Notes: a model not told the origin generated them from the letters alone. A DNA stretch of 50,134 bases from Plantago elongata (GCA_036897095.1 JAYMSP010000475.1:1-50134), one strand, 5' to 3'; positions 1-12,228 are shown, counted from the first letter of the stretch. Numbers and translations: made by a program.

Positions 1-226
1 TAATACATGTTTCTAACGGAATTGAATTGAAGACTCCGTTAGAAACATAACCGGGCAGTGGTTAAACCGTCTGGCCGGATTGCACATTTCTAACGGAATT
101 GGAAATTCCGTTAGAGTTTTCTAACGGAACCTAAATTCCGTTAGAAAATCCGTTAATGTTCTAAGTTCTAACGGAAAATTATTCAGTTAGAAAATTCCGT
201 TAGTAAAACGCTGTTTTCTTATAGTG
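1..226. mobile_element. CACTA (En/Spm) transposon, one terminal region
   Basis: Read on the minus strand from 226, the sequence begins CACTATAAGAAAACAGC, a typical CACTA terminal motif. It is followed inward by about ten copies of a subterminal motif around CTAACGGAATTT in both orientations (for example near 10-21, 91-102, 128-140, 168-178). Subterminal repeats of this kind are the transposase-binding sites of En/Spm elements. The rest of the element lies left of the window. The three bases outside the end (227-229, taa) would be one copy of the usual 3-bp target duplication; the partner is out of view. Confidence 0.8.
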
Positions 227-1195
227 TAAAACATAACTAAAACTGACCTCATTTCTTAGTTGAATTTTTTAAATTAAAACCGGCATCGTCATGTTCTCAT
301 TGAGATTACTTTAGTTTAGTTTCTGTTGTATGTAATTCCTCTCAAAATAAATTATTTTTCTTATGAAGGAGGTTCGTCGTGAGGTGGGCCTGTGTGTGCC
401 AATGTGGATATTATAGTTATAAAATAAAAATTCAATAGGGTCATTTACATAAATACCCCCTACTAGATTGTCCAATTACAAATACATACCCGCTATTTTA
501 ATAATTACATATAAACCCAATTTTCAAATTCGACGTTGACTTCGACGATTATGTGTTCAAAAATCTGAGTTGTCTGCTTGCTTGGCATGACACGGCTTGA
601 TGTGGAAAATTTAGAAAAAAAAAAAAGCAACACAAAAATAAATGAGAGAATTAAAACATAAGACATATCGTCTTCTTCCTCATTCACCCGCCATAACAAA
701 AAAACCACCATCTCATGCTTCTGTAAACCCTAACGAAGGAGATTTTGATGTAATCAAGAGTATCTAAAACATCCTTAACAATTTTCGACTGCTTAATCGT
801 TGCTTGGAGGACTGCTCGATTCTGGGGAAGAAAGACTAGGGGTTTGCATACTGACATTGGAGACGAAAGCTTGGTGAGTATACTTTCTTCAATTTTATTG
901 TGTATTTGTTGTTCGTATATTGTAATTAGTTGCTAGATGTGAGCAATTTCACATTAGATCGATGTTCGTGTACGCAAATAGGGTTTCGAAAGTTAAAGAT
1001 TTGATTTTTTTTCGATTTTTTGTCAGAGTCAAAATTGAGGGTAAATTTGATGATTGAACGTTGTGTTTTTGTTACTGTTAGTTGATTCGTAGCTTAGTAT
1101 TGCATAAAATTTCGTCGAGGTTCTCTGATTTTGCATTATGCAGTGTCTTAGTTGTGTTGAAGTTGAAATTTTTGAATTTTGCTTGAACAGGTAAA

Positions 1196-2640
1196 ATGGA
1201 TGATGAATACATCATTAGAGTCCATTGTAACAAGAAAATTTACATGATTGAGCATGTAAACAGGTCGAGGTATTGTTATGACAGACTTATCAATGATGTT
1301 ACCTGTTTAGCTATTGATGATCTAGGTGATAATGTAGCATTTTCTATGTTTTATGATGTGGATGATTGCTATGATCAAGTTGAAATCTTGTGTGAGGATC
1401 ATGTTAGAGAAATGTTTGATAGAAATAGAAAGTACATGGAGGTTGAGTTACATGTATTGTATGTCATGCTATGCCTTTAGCTATTGACCAAAGTTGTGTG
1501 AAGAAGAAATTGTTTGAGTTAATGTGGTTGGACCCCAACTTTATCCTTCATTCGTGCAACAGTCCTCCTTTAATCAACCACCTCCTCATAGTAGGGGTTT
1601 TAAGTATAGGAAATGTAAGAATGCCCCTCCTAGTGATCCTGTGTATGTGGATTTGACTTCTGATAATGATGATGATGTTAACAAAAATAGAGTAGAAGAT
1701 GGAATTCGAGTGACAGAACCAACTCCTCCACCAATGACAGAACCAATCCCTCCACCAAATACAGAACCAGTTGCTCCCTCCCCTGTGCCATCTCCTCCAC
1801 CCATCACTGTGCCATATCCCACTCCATCCCCTATGCCATCTCCAACCCCTGATGCTCCATCTTCTCCACCCATCACAGTACCATACCCTCCACCAGTTCA
1901 GTCCCTTGATGTGTATATACCAACTCTGAAAGTTGATGATTTGTATGAGTATCATGAATTTGATGATGAGGCTTTGAAGAACTTTGATTTAGAGGACTTC
2001 ATGGCAAATATATACACAGCTCCAGACAATACTGATGTGGGGACTTCTAAGGCTACTCCAAAGAAGACCACCCACTCAAAGTCACATTCTCAAACACTAA
2101 GCAAGTCACCAACCACTAAATCAGTTCTTGCCCCTGAAGATGGAATTGATATTGAAGAAGATGCACCCAAGTCTCAGTACTTGTATGATTCTGAGGATGA
2201 AGAAATTTGTTTCAAAAAGGTTCCAACTGGTAGTGATGACTCAGAATGTGGATATGATGAGGCTGAGCAGGCATATGTAATTGGTCAGAGTGGTGTAAAT
2301 TATGAGCAGGCAAATGGGATTGGTCAGAGTGGTAAATGATGAGCATGCAGATGCAAATTATGATATTGGTAATGAAATTGATGATGATCCAACTGATAGA
2401 GCATGTTCAGATTCTGAGTGGGTGGGTGATGAATTTCAAAAAGATAATACTCAGTGGGACAAGGACTTTACCATTGGTGAAACATTCAATGACATATATG
2501 AGTTGAGAAGGAGATTGAAGGAATTTGCTATAAAGGTTGGGTTTAAATGCAAAAGGATAAGGAATGAAGTTGCTAGATTCACAACCATATGCCTGGGAAA
2601 TGGTTGTGATTAGAGGTTGCATTGTAGCTAAGTTATGGTT
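1196..2640 (+). pseudogene. MULE transposase (MURA) N-terminal fragment, broken
   Basis: The start MDDEYIIRVHC resembles the amino-terminal region of plant MULE proteins. A proline-rich linker follows (1524-2339, PTPPP and PSPPP-type repeats), then an acidic stretch and a block at 2440-2640 with FTIGETFNDIYELRRRLKEF, then KRIRNE and C-x4-C, typical of the MuDR DNA-binding domain (Pfam PF03108). These parts lie in three reading frames (1196-1480, 1524-2339, 2302-2613), so at least two frameshifts are present. The block ends in TAG (2611-2613) where the family has tryptophan in a CDWR motif. The DDE catalytic core and SWIM zinc finger are absent. The fragment cannot encode an active transposase. 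Confidence 0.7.
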
Positions 2641-2790
2641 TTATAACAATGTGAACAGAAACTGATTTGAAGGAATATGGAATGGTCTTTTCTTCACTTG
2701 AATTCAAAGAGATACTTGCTCCTTACATAGATTTGATACTTGCTTCTAACATAACATAACTAACACTTGCTTAGCTAATAATCTTGAAGA

Positions 2791-3180
2791 TCAACCTATA
2801 GATACACCAAACAACACTAGGTTAATTGCTAAAAGTTTTCTGAGCAAACCATCTGGATCTTCAATTCTTCGCACTGCAACTTCAGTTTTCAAGGTGCTTA
2901 ACTCTCCAAACTCCTGTGATTCTTGTTCAGTAACTTCAATATCATCATCCAACTTGTACCAATGAGAGAAACCATGCTCAGGGCACAGATAGTACAATCT
3001 TCCATTGTTCTTCGTGTTGTTCGAATATACCACCGTGCAATACCACCGTGCAGTTGAAGTCTCGGCAAAAAGAAAGTCTTCTTCTTTCATTCGAACATGA
3101 GCCATTGTTTGCCATTGCTCTGTCCATGAATTTAGAGGGATTGGATTAGAAAAGTGATGCAAATTGGTTAAAGGAAGCAA
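2791..3180 (-). CDS. GRF-type zinc finger-like protein with hydrophobic tail, MULE-borne
   Basis: The 129-aa ORF contains NNTKNNGRLYYLCPEHGFSHW, which follows the plant GRF zinc-finger pattern (T-x-NPGR-x-F/Y-x-x-C, then a W followed by acidic residues). The first CxxC pair is degraded; a short repeated segment (around 3033-3056) falls exactly there. After an acidic spacer the C-terminus ends in a short hydrophobic run (LLAINLVLFGVSI), the layout of small plant GRF proteins with a single C-terminal membrane segment. It lies inside the MULE, antisense to the MURA fragment. The start codon is uncertain; the internal Met of MAHVRMKEEDF fits better than the first one. Probably a decaying cargo gene; function unknown. 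Confidence 0.5.
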   Translation of the reverse strand: MLPLTNLHHFSNPIPLNSWTEQWQTMAHVRMKEEDFLFAETSTARWYCTVVYSNNTKNNGRLYYLCPEHGFSHWYKLDDDIEVTEQESQEFGELSTLKTEVAVRRIEDPDGLLRKLLAINLVLFGVSIG

Positions 3181-3199
3181 TATAAGAAGGTCAAATATT

Positions 3200-4140
3200 C
3201 AAAAAAAAAAAAAAAAGGCTAGTAGCGGCTAGTTTTTTGAACAGTTTGCAAAATCAATTACATATAAACACACAATACAAGACAAAGTCTTGTAAAAGGT
3301 AAGATTTTTCTAAAAGCAAAAATTAATTTTTCTTGGTTTTTAAGTTTTACGATTTGACCGGTCGAGTTGCTTAAAAAAACCAATGTGACACACCTTTTCG
3401 TTATACTTTTATTATATTATGTTATAATTTTAAGTTGTTATCATTGAAAGTTTTAGTTACATATTCAACACATTTTGTTACTATTTTAAAAGATGATGTA
3501 ATGGTTTTTATGCGTCGAAATTGATGCTTCAATAATGACTTTAATTTTTTTTGTTAATTTTTTATGAAAAGGTGTGATGGTTTTAAGGTGCTATTCTATA
3601 GTTTGAAGATGGCTTGTTATAATTTTAAGTTACAATCTAATGTCATTAAACCACTATTAAGCAAGTATAAAAATTCCAGAGATACCATTAAAACACCAAG
3701 AAACAAATTTTAAATAAGCTACTTGAAACATTCAATAATATTGAAACATACAATCATCCAAAGCTTTTAAAACATCTATTCTCCTAGAAAAAAATGCAAT
3801 AAATGTGCATTCGGTGTTAAATGCAATCCGAGTTTGTTAAAATAGGACTTTTCCGATTAAACTCGTTCGTGAACTTCTGCTTTTTGCCTTTTTGTTGATT
3901 TTGTTCTTGTGCTTGTTGCTTCAATACTCCAATGAGACCTTTGAAAAACCTATCATCAAACTCGATATCATCCTCAACACCTGCTTAAAACATTCACTAA
4001 TCGGGTTAGAACTATGACAACTCATCAATACTATCACACTAGTGCTTAAAAAAACATGCAACACAAACTAAAAATAGAAATATTAATAGTAAAAACCAAA
4101 ATAGTACATCTGAAACTATGAAAAAGTAGGATAAGATTTT
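3200..4140. other. MULE interior with no gene
   Basis: AT-rich sequence with a poly-A run at 3200-3217 and many stop codons in all frames. I see no coding or RNA gene here. Short segments resemble the repeats at 5100-5720. Confidence 0.5.
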
Positions 4141-4141
4141 C

Positions 4142-5117
4142 TACCGTCAGTCAAGGTGTCGCCATGACTATTGTTAGTCAATGTGTCGACATCTGACACG
4201 TGTCCATCGTTTCGCACTTGATTACTGCTCCATATCGCACTCAAGTATCGATTTCTATCGCCAACAACTGCTACTTGTAATTTAAGTTGATTTTTTTTCA
4301 TTAATTTCTCAAAATAAATAATTAAACACATATTATATAATTTGTAAGAGAATTATATTCTTAAAAATTATAATTAGTCACATTGATATTACTCATAATC
4401 AAGGTTGACAATTAATAAGAAAGAAGACATCATTCACATGAAGCCTAAATTAAAATTCACCAATTCATCAATATTTACATCAACCCTAAATTAAAATTTC
4501 TTAATTCATCAATATTCACATAAATCCTAAATTAAAATTTTCCAATTTATCAATTCTATACGTAGATAGAATCGGTTCATTTCCCAGGAAAAATTCGAAG
4601 AAGATTGTGTATGCTCACCATCCGGATTTTGTTCCTATCTTCGTGAAGAAAATGAGAAGGAGAAAGATATGAAAATGATGAGAAGATGAAAGAAATTGAG
4701 GATACGATGATGCAGATACAAAAGTTGCACTTGGGAAGATTGTCAATGTCAGGCGCATTCTTCAAATTCTAAATTTAGCAAGAGATTAGAGATGGAAATG
4801 GATGATCGTTGATTGATGTTTCGCCATGACCTGTCCATCAAAATCTGATAAATAAGTAAATTTTGGATTAGTATAAAGAATACTTTAATTTTAATTATTG
4901 ATTTTGATACTTTTTAAGTTTATAATTTTCTTAAATGATGTAGGTGGTTAGAGTAATGTGTAGCGCAACACCTCGTACGACACGAACGACATTCCATGAC
5001 AATAACTAGTGCGAAAGATAAGAGATTACTCGATATCCACCATTAAAATTTTAATCCAATGAATTAAAATAAGTGACTAACGTTAGTCAGGGCAACACCT
5101 GACTGACGATATAGTCT
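4142..5117. mobile_element. Nested inverted-repeat element of about 1 kb
   Basis: The segment at about 4142-4182 (cgtcagtcaaggtgtcgcc followed by atgactattgttagtca) is repeated in reverse complement at about 5075-5115 with few mismatches, giving terminal inverted repeats of about 40 bp. The roughly 900 bp between them contains a 41-bp minisatellite and no convincing gene. The superfamily is not determined; no target duplication is clear. It sits inside the larger MULE, so it could also be an internal inverted repeat of that element. Confidence 0.5.
4444..4560. repeat. 41-bp minisatellite, about 2.9 copies
   Basis: Units start at 4444, 4485 and 4526 with the common head cctaaattaaaatt and share aattcatcaatatt; spacing is exactly 41 bp. 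The third copy decays after about 35 bp. Confidence 0.85.
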
Positions 5118-5139
5118 TCAAGTAGGATACACAACACAA

Positions 5140-5720
5140 ACTAAAATAGTAACATTGATACAGAAAACTATAAAAGTGCCTCTAAAAACTATAACAACAC
5201 ATTTGTAAAAAGTCAAATAATAAATATATCTTATAAGCTAAAACACTAATGTTTGATGCTTAAAACTACAACAATTGGTCCTAAAACTATAACATATGAA
5301 ATAAAAACAATAACATACAAAAATATTCAACATAAGCTAAATATAGCAATATTAATGCTAAAAACCATACAAATTTTTCTTACAACTATAACAATGACTC
5401 TTTAAATAATAATATAGCACAAACATGCAACAAAAGTTAAAAACAATAACATCGATGCTCAAAACCTTAACAATGCATTTTAAAACTGTAAGAATGCCTT
5501 TCAAATCTATAACAAAGTATTTGCGGAAAATCAAATCATAAATATTTCACCGGAGGCTAAACACTAACGCTACTTAAACCTACAATAATAGGTACTGAAA
5601 CTATAACATATGCGATAAAACAATAGCATGCAGAAACATTCTAACACAAGCTAAAAACCATAACAATTATGCTTAACACTATAACTCCAACTCTTAAAAT
5701 CATAACAAAACACCAGATAA
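5140..5720. repeat. AT-rich tandem duplication, about 310-bp period
   Basis: The block at 5215-5345 (aaaagtcaaataataaatat, later aaactataacatatg and caataacatacaaaaat) recurs at about 5525-5660 with point changes. Both are built of degenerate short units around aaactataacaa. An older, shorter relative lies near 4047-4120. No gene is visible. Confidence 0.65.
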
Positions 5721-6588
5721 CATGAGTCAATTTTCACTAATTTCAGATCTAGAAACTTAGATCTCAAAATCACCGAAAAATAAAAAATAAAAGGTCTTCC
5801 AAATGAGGTTTTAATGAAAAATTAGATAGATTTGTTGATGTGAACCTTTTAACAACTAGATCCGGCAAGATTCAGTGGAAATCCGGGGAGATTAGGAGGA
5901 AACTGGCGGAAATATGGTAACCACACGTGAGAAAGATGAATTGACTTAGAGCAACATAGTTTCCGGCGGAGGACATGTTTCCGACAATGATTCTGAAAAG
6001 TATGTGGAGCTAGAGTGATGAGAAAGAGAGAGATTGATATTTCTATCACTAGGAATTTTTTAGAGAGAGAAAGATAGTTGGGTTATGTGATTTGTATGAG
6101 AGTGTGTTATTTATTTAGGTATTTATATATAAACTATTAATCGATTTTTATTGTGTTAACCGGATTTTCCTATAGATTAGGAAAATCTTCCCTTTCTTAT
6201 ACTTACTCACAATACAATACATCAATTAACATATAGTCCGCGCGTAGTGCAATCGATATCACAAACCACAAACCCTGGACAACTAAAACTAAGAACAATT
6301 ACAAATAAACCCAGAAGTTACAACGGGAATGTTATCATGGAAGTCCATGTCAGCCTTGGGCGTGTGTCGTCGGCCATGAAATCGAATGACATAAGGGTCT
6401 GGTCGTAATTGATTTTGTAATTTAGTTATTTTTTTTGAATTATATGTAAATGTTAAAATAGGAGGCATGAATTTGTAAAGTGATCATTTTGGAGGGGTGG
6501 GTTTTGTAAATATCTGAAATCCAATATGTACCAATTTGAAGTGGACCGGATTTTCGATAATCCGAGTTCAATACGTCGACTCAGCCCC

Positions 6589-6597
6589 ATTTATAAA
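6589..6597 (+). promoter_or_regulatory. TATA-like box of the hAT-derived gene
   Basis: The motif tttataaat lies shortly upstream of a 5' leader exon that ends at a good donor (exon end 6660, gtaagt from 6661). The leader intron would run to the acceptor ttttcaag at 6945, 14 bp before the start codon at 6960. Assignment is by position and sequence only. Confidence 0.45.
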
Positions 6598-6959
6598 TTC
6601 AAAACCCTAACTCGGTCTGTGTTCCGATTTTTTCCCTTCAAATCTCGATTCGATTTCCGAGTAAGTTCTCCGATCAGCTCCCTTTCATTTCTAATTCGTG
6701 TATCCTTTCGTTTTTTTACATACTGTACGGATTTATTTAACCAAGTATATCTTAGAATTTCATATTTTGTTAGCAAAGATGTGATTTTTATAGCTTGTTT
6801 TCAGGTGTATATGTTCTTGTTAGTTAAAACCGGGAATTTCTATTTCAATCTTCTTTTTGTTCGTAAAAACAATGAATTCTCACATATTATGGATTTTCTC
6901 TGTTTTCTTTTTGTTTAAGATTGAATCTTTATTATTCTTTTCAAGGTTGGAATTATATA

Positions 6960-9775
6960 ATGTCTGAAAATAAGGAGCTAGTGGCAGTTACTCCACAAAA
7001 GCATGACCCTGCATGGAAGCATTGTCAGATGTTTAAGAGTGGAGATAAAGTTGAGCTTGAGTGTAGATACTGTGATAAGGTTTTTAAGGGTGGTGGGATA
7101 CATAGGATCAAGGAACACTTGGCTGGTCAGAAAGGAAATGCTGCGACTTGCTTGCAGGTGCCGCAGCATGTAAAGATCCAAATGCTGGAGAGTTTGAACG
7201 GGGTTGCAGCCAAAAAAAGGAAGAAGCAGAACCTTGTGGAGCAGATGTCAGGTTGTGATAACCAAGGGGGTAATGTTGATAATAACAATGCAAATAGCAA
7301 TAATTGTGGTTTGAATAGTGAGTTTGATTTGATTCCGGTGCCTGAGATGGTTGAACATGATGCCCATGTGTATGCCGATAGAGAAGAAGATACTAGCAAA
7401 GGTTGCGGTAGGAAGAAGAGAGGGAGAGTTAGAAAAGCCCCTGGTTCTAATAATCCGGGCACCATTGTTTCGAGTTTGAAGAAAGGAAACCAGATCGTTG
7501 ATAAGGCAATAGGAAGGTTTTTCATAGATGTTGGATTGCCTTTGGATGCTGTAAATTCTGCTTATTTCCAGCCAATGGTTGAGGCAATTTCTTCCCTGAG
7601 GGAAGGAACTCCTGGCCCGTCATACCATGATCTCCGGAGCTGGATCCTGAAGGACTTGGTTCATGAAGTCAGGAGCAATGTTGATGAATGCTCAGTAGCA
7701 TGGGTTAGGACTGGTTGCTCAATTTTGGTAAATGAATGGAATTCGGCAAAGGGTAAAACATATGTCAACTTTTCGGTCTACTGTCCAGAAGGTACAATTT
7801 TTTTGAGGTCTGCAGATATATCTGATGCCATAGATTCTGCAGATGCAATCTATGATTGTCTCAGAGAAACAGTAGAAGAAGTTGGAGTCGGAAATGTTGT
7901 GCAGGTGATAACTAGCACTGAAGATCGGTATGCAGTTGCTGGAACTAAATTAACTGAAACTTATCCAACTGTCTGTTGGACCCCTTGTGCTGCTCACTGC
8001 ATTGATTTGATGCTCAATGACATTGGGAAACTTCCGAAGGTGAAAATGATACTTGACCAAGCAAAAGCAATTTCAAGATTCATTTACATGAATAATGTTG
8101 TTTTGAACATGATGAGAAGATACACATATGGAATCGATTTAGTTGATTTGGGGTATACTCGCTCATGCACAGATTTTATGACGTTGAAACGTATGGTAAG
8201 TATTAAACACAATTTGCAATCCATGTTTACTTCTGAGGAGTGGATGGATAGCCCATATTCAAAGAACCCCGAAGGATTCACAGTATTAGATTGCGTCAGC
8301 AATCAGTCATTTTGGACTGAATGTGCTTCCATAACTTCACTGGTAGATCCTTTATTACGACTGTTTAGGATAGTTGGTAGTGAAAAGAGGCCTGCTATGG
8401 GTTATGTTTTTGCCGGACTGTATCGAGCCAAAGAGACAATTAAAAAAGAACTTGACAGTAAGGAAGACTATTTAGTTTACTGGAATATAATCAATCATAG
8501 GTGGGAGCAACTTCATCGAAATCCTCTTCATGCAGCAGGTTTCTACTTTAATCCTAAGTTCTTTTACAGCCTTGAAGGAGATGCCCACCTTCGCATACGA
8601 TCACTAGTATATGACTGTATTGAGAAACTTGTTGCGGATCCTGATATCCAAGATAAGATTATGAAGGAAACTGCATCTTACCACGGTTCTGTTGGGGACT
8701 TAGGCCGAAAGATGGCTGTCAGAGCCAGAGACACACTACTTCACAGTAAGTCTCCTTTTTATTGTGTTATATTTTGTATTTAACCACTAATTAATGACTA
8801 ACACCCACTCCATCTCAACCCAAAACAAAAAAAAACCTTTGTGAAATTATTGAACCATGATCAGTATTCTGAGAATTTTTTTATACCACCATGCTTTGGA
8901 TTTTGGAATTCGTTTACATAGCATTGTGTAGATAACAGGAGTGTTGCGTAAATCAGGCAGTCTTTGTGTATTTTACCCTTTGTAAAAGTTGTCAAGTTAT
9001 GTCAGTCTTGTATCAACGTAGAAACTCATTGCATAGTGCCAAAAGTGGTAATGTAATTGTAACCCATATCAGGAACATATTAGCCTGTGAGGTTCATTAG
9101 TTTTGCTAAAACTGATCTTCAATTCGTTTCTGGTAGCTGAGTGGTGGTTGACATATGGAGGGGGATGCCCTAATATGGCTCGTCTGGCTACACGCATTCT
9201 CAGTCAAACATGCAGCTTGATTCTTCGCAAGCCAAATAAAATTCTTTTCGAGCAAATGCATGAAAGAAAAAATTGCTTGGAGCAGCAAAGACTCAGTGAC
9301 CTTGTTTTCGTTCAATACAACATGTCCTTGAAACAACTGTAAGTAGTTATCTTTTGGTACATAACCATTTACTGAATATATGGCAAACTCAACGATGAAG
9401 TGGTCTTCTTTGTGCAATATAGGGTTGCTGGAAACAAACAAGAAGGCACAGATCCCATTGCATACGAGAACATCAATGTTGTCGGTGATTGGGTCATGGA
9501 TAAAGACTTGTGCTCGGAGGTTTCAGGGAATCCAGATTGGACGGCTGTTGACCCACCTTTAGGACATCTTGCCCTCTTAGGCCCATCTGCTGATGATATT
9601 GAATCCCTTGGTGCAGGTATTTAAGCTAATCAAGATGGCTGTGTGTGGAGTGAGATAGCTTAGAGTTATCTAACATATTTGTCAATTTGCAGGATTCGGT
9701 GATTGTGAAATTTTTTATGTAACAAAAGATGCCGAAGAAGAAACTGGCGATGATGCAAACATTGATAGAGGCTAG
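6960..9775 (+). CDS. hAT-transposase-derived BED zinc-finger protein, probably domesticated
   Basis: Coding exons are 6960-8745, 9137-9338, 9423-9616 and 9693-9775, all with GT-AG borders and consistent phase, giving 754 aa and ending DANIDRG. A BED-type finger sits near residues 15-70 (C35, C38, H48, H53), followed by basic patches (AAKKRKKQN; GRKKRGRVRKA) that look like nuclear signals. A DUF659-like region spans about 190-370, containing WTPCAAHCIDLML, and the hAT C-terminal dimerisation region starts at WWLTYGGGCPN (exon 2). Where many hAT transposases have a TDN-type motif this protein has TSTEDRY, which suggests loss of catalysis. The length and intact frame match the conserved Arabidopsis hAT-like family around At3g22220/At4g15020. 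No flanking TIRs were found. Likely a nuclear DNA-binding protein of unknown target. Confidence 0.85.
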
Positions 9776-10078
9776 AGTTGAGAAGATACATGAAATTAGA
9801 TGGTAAGAGTAGTGAGCTATATTGAATAGGTTACCCATTTATACCTTGGAGTCTTCCAAATACAAAATAGGAATTGTATATAGGACAGGAGATAAATTGG
9901 TGTAGTCAGTCTGTGAGTTATTCTGATCAGTTAATTACTCTTTTATTTCTTTGGTTTATTGGTATAATTGATCAATATCCGGGTTGAGTTTCTTCATCTC
10001 TCCCCTTTTCTGGTTTGCTTATTTTTCCTTTGCATTTTGCCAGCTTCTAATTATTAAACCTTCCAAACTGTAAGTGAT
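9776..10078 (+). other. 3' region of the hAT-derived gene
   Basis: Downstream of the TAG at 9773-9775 the sequence is AT-rich with no further ORF. The transcript probably ends before about 9990. The exact polyadenylation site is not visible from sequence alone. Confidence 0.4.
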
Positions 10079-10563
10079 TCTGGTAATCATTCTTGAGATT
10101 AGGGGTGTTAATGAATCAAGTTGTTCGCGAGTAACATATGAGAAAGCTCTGTCAACACGAACAAGCTCAGTCACCATGAGTTCAGATAGAAAGGGAAGGC
10201 AGAGTCTGCTTTTCCCTTTGTCATTGGAATAAAAATAGAGCTGAATGCAGGATCTATCTTGAAAAAAACGGCTTGTCTAGCTGCTAGCATTTGTGTAAGC
10301 TTGGGATTCTGGTAATCATTCTCGAGATTAGGGGTGTTAATGAATCAAGTTGTTTGCGAGTAACATATGAGAAAGCTCTGTCAACACGAACAAGCTCAGT
10401 CACCATGAGTTCAGATAGAAAGGGAAAAGCAGAGTTCAGATAGAAAGGGAAAAGCAGAGTCTGCTTTTCCCTTTATCATTGGAATAAAAATAGAGCTGAA
10501 TGCAGGATCTATCTTGAAAAAAATGGCTTGTCTAGCTGCTAGCACTTGTGTAAGCTTGGGATT
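10079..10563. repeat. Tandem duplication of about 230-250 bp
   Basis: The segment starting ctggtaatcattcttgagat at 10079 and ending gtgtaagcttgggatt near 10307 is repeated from about 10308 to 10563 with over 95 percent identity. The second copy carries an extra internal duplication of about 22 bp around 10411-10458 (agttcagatagaaagggaaa). The head aggggtgttaa and the segment ttcgcgagtaac recall the ends of the hAT-like element at 35478-36022, so the duplicated unit may contain a remnant of that family. Confidence 0.8.
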
Positions 10564-11226
10564 CTGGACATACGGAACCTTTCTTCGTCTCCAGGTAGTA
10601 TCTCTTGCCTTACTATCTCGTGCAACGACACCTAGGCCCACAAATGGAGGGCATCTATTTATCAAACAGGCAATTGTCAAAGTACTGAAACTAACACATT
10701 GCTGGTTACGTTCCTGGGTGTTCCCAGGAACGGGTATTTCTAGCCAAGAGATAGGCAGCCTTGACAGAGTAAAACCCGGGATTAGTATAGTGCCAGACGC
10801 AACTACCTTCCGTATAAGGACCAGCCACAGGAACAGATAAAATAGTATAGTGCAGCAAAGCCTATTTGTCTACCGAACATTAAGATACTGATTGCTACTA
10901 TATCCAATTATCCCATCTTGGGCTATGCTCCACTGGCTATAATAGAAATCGGGGCTTGACTATGATGTAAACCAGGGTTTGATTGCGACTAAATTTTCTG
11001 ACTTGTGTAGCTGTTCAAGGTAAGTACTAACTTGTCAGGCAGCAATACAATTCTTTCCGGCTCAATCTTTCTGGTTGAATAGATTGTGAGACATGCCGGA
11101 ATAACCTAGATTCATTGATTATTTGTCTAGTCTGGTCGGATATAACGTGTTGTTATGCATGCTTTCAATACAGATTACTCGATGTTCACAGTTCACAGTT
11201 CACACCTAGGGTTACAGACCAATCAA
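10564..11226. other. Unassigned sequence upstream of the lectin kinase pseudogene
   Basis: An open frame runs through 10514-10840 but has no recognisable domain and starts inside the duplicated repeat, so I do not call it a gene. GC content is somewhat higher than in the flanks. No RNA gene or clear element end was seen. Confidence 0.4.
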
Positions 11227-12228
11227 TGGCTTCTCCCACTCTGGATATCAAGCCATGCTTCAAAAATAAAATGGTCATTGCCATTGTGATGGTAATGATT
11301 CCTCTAGAAGCATGTTTATCCTTCAATTTTACCAGCTTCACAGCCGACGATCTTGATAGCATTAACTATGAGGGGTCGCTTATCTGTCTGGAAACGCTAT
11401 CCAGCTCACACAACGCTGTGGGACGTGCAACATATGCGCTGCCCCAGCATCTTTGGGACAAGGCCTCAAGGAACCTCACTGATTTTACCACAAATTTTTT
11501 GCTTTCCATTAATTCACTCAACTCGTCTCTGTATGCAGATGGATGGCCTTCTAACTCGTGCCTAACAGTTCAAAAATCCCAGAAAACTCTAGAGGCGGCA
11601 GTTTAGGCCTTACAGGTCCCTTCTTTGCATATATGACCTCAACGACGATACTTTTGTTGCCGTAGAAGTCGACATCTTTCCAAATGATTTGGACCCTCCC
11701 TATACGCATGTAGCGATTGACATCGACTCTCTGAAGTTAAGGATGTGATGTGGTGGAGTAACACTAGCATTATGGAAGGTTGGCAACAGGAAGTAACAGT
11801 TAGTTATGATTCGCAATCCAAGAATCTGAGTGTAGCCTGCACCGGTTGGCGTGATGGTACTGAGATCTCATAACGATTGTCTTACATAAATGATTTGAGG
11901 GAACTGCCTGAATTCGTGACTTTTGGCTTCTCAGCTTCTACCGGGGTTGCAACATCAGTTTACACTCTATTCATGGAACTTGAGCTCAAATCTTGAACTA
12001 AATGGAAATAATGAAACAGGCTTCACACCACCTGCAGGCATTGCATCACCTGCCTCGGCACCACAAGTCTCCACACCGCAGGTCTCTAAATCTGGCAAAG
12101 GCACATTCGGAATATTGGTAATTGCACTGGCAGGCGGAGGTTGTTCAATATTTGGGCTGGCATTAGGACTGCTTATGCTTTGCTTCTGTAGGAACAAAAT
12201 AATATTGACCAGTGAATATAAGAAAACC

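Larger units (their letters stand above)
442..6513. mobile_element. Decayed Mutator-like element (MULE), composite
   Basis: The two ends form a long, diverged inverted repeat: 442-530 matches the reverse complement of about 6425-6513, with shared blocks such as atttac, a cccct stretch, ttacaaat, and ctattttaa followed by ttacatata. Inside lie a broken MURA-type transposase start (plus strand) and a GRF-zinc-finger ORF (minus strand), both common in plant MULEs. No convincing 9-11 bp target duplication could be found, so the outer borders are good to about 10 bp only. It also holds a nested inverted-repeat unit (4142-5117) and AT-rich tandem repeats. The right border sits about 75 bp upstream of the TATA-like box of the hAT-derived gene. 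Confidence 0.6.

Noticed and set aside
1548-1955. Tryptophan/glycine-rich minus-strand open frames opposite the proline-rich linker
   Set aside because: They are antisense shadows of the PPP-repeat coding region of the MURA fragment.
10411-10840. Open frames on both strands near the tandem duplication
   Set aside because: No recognised domain, and they begin inside duplicated repeat sequence.
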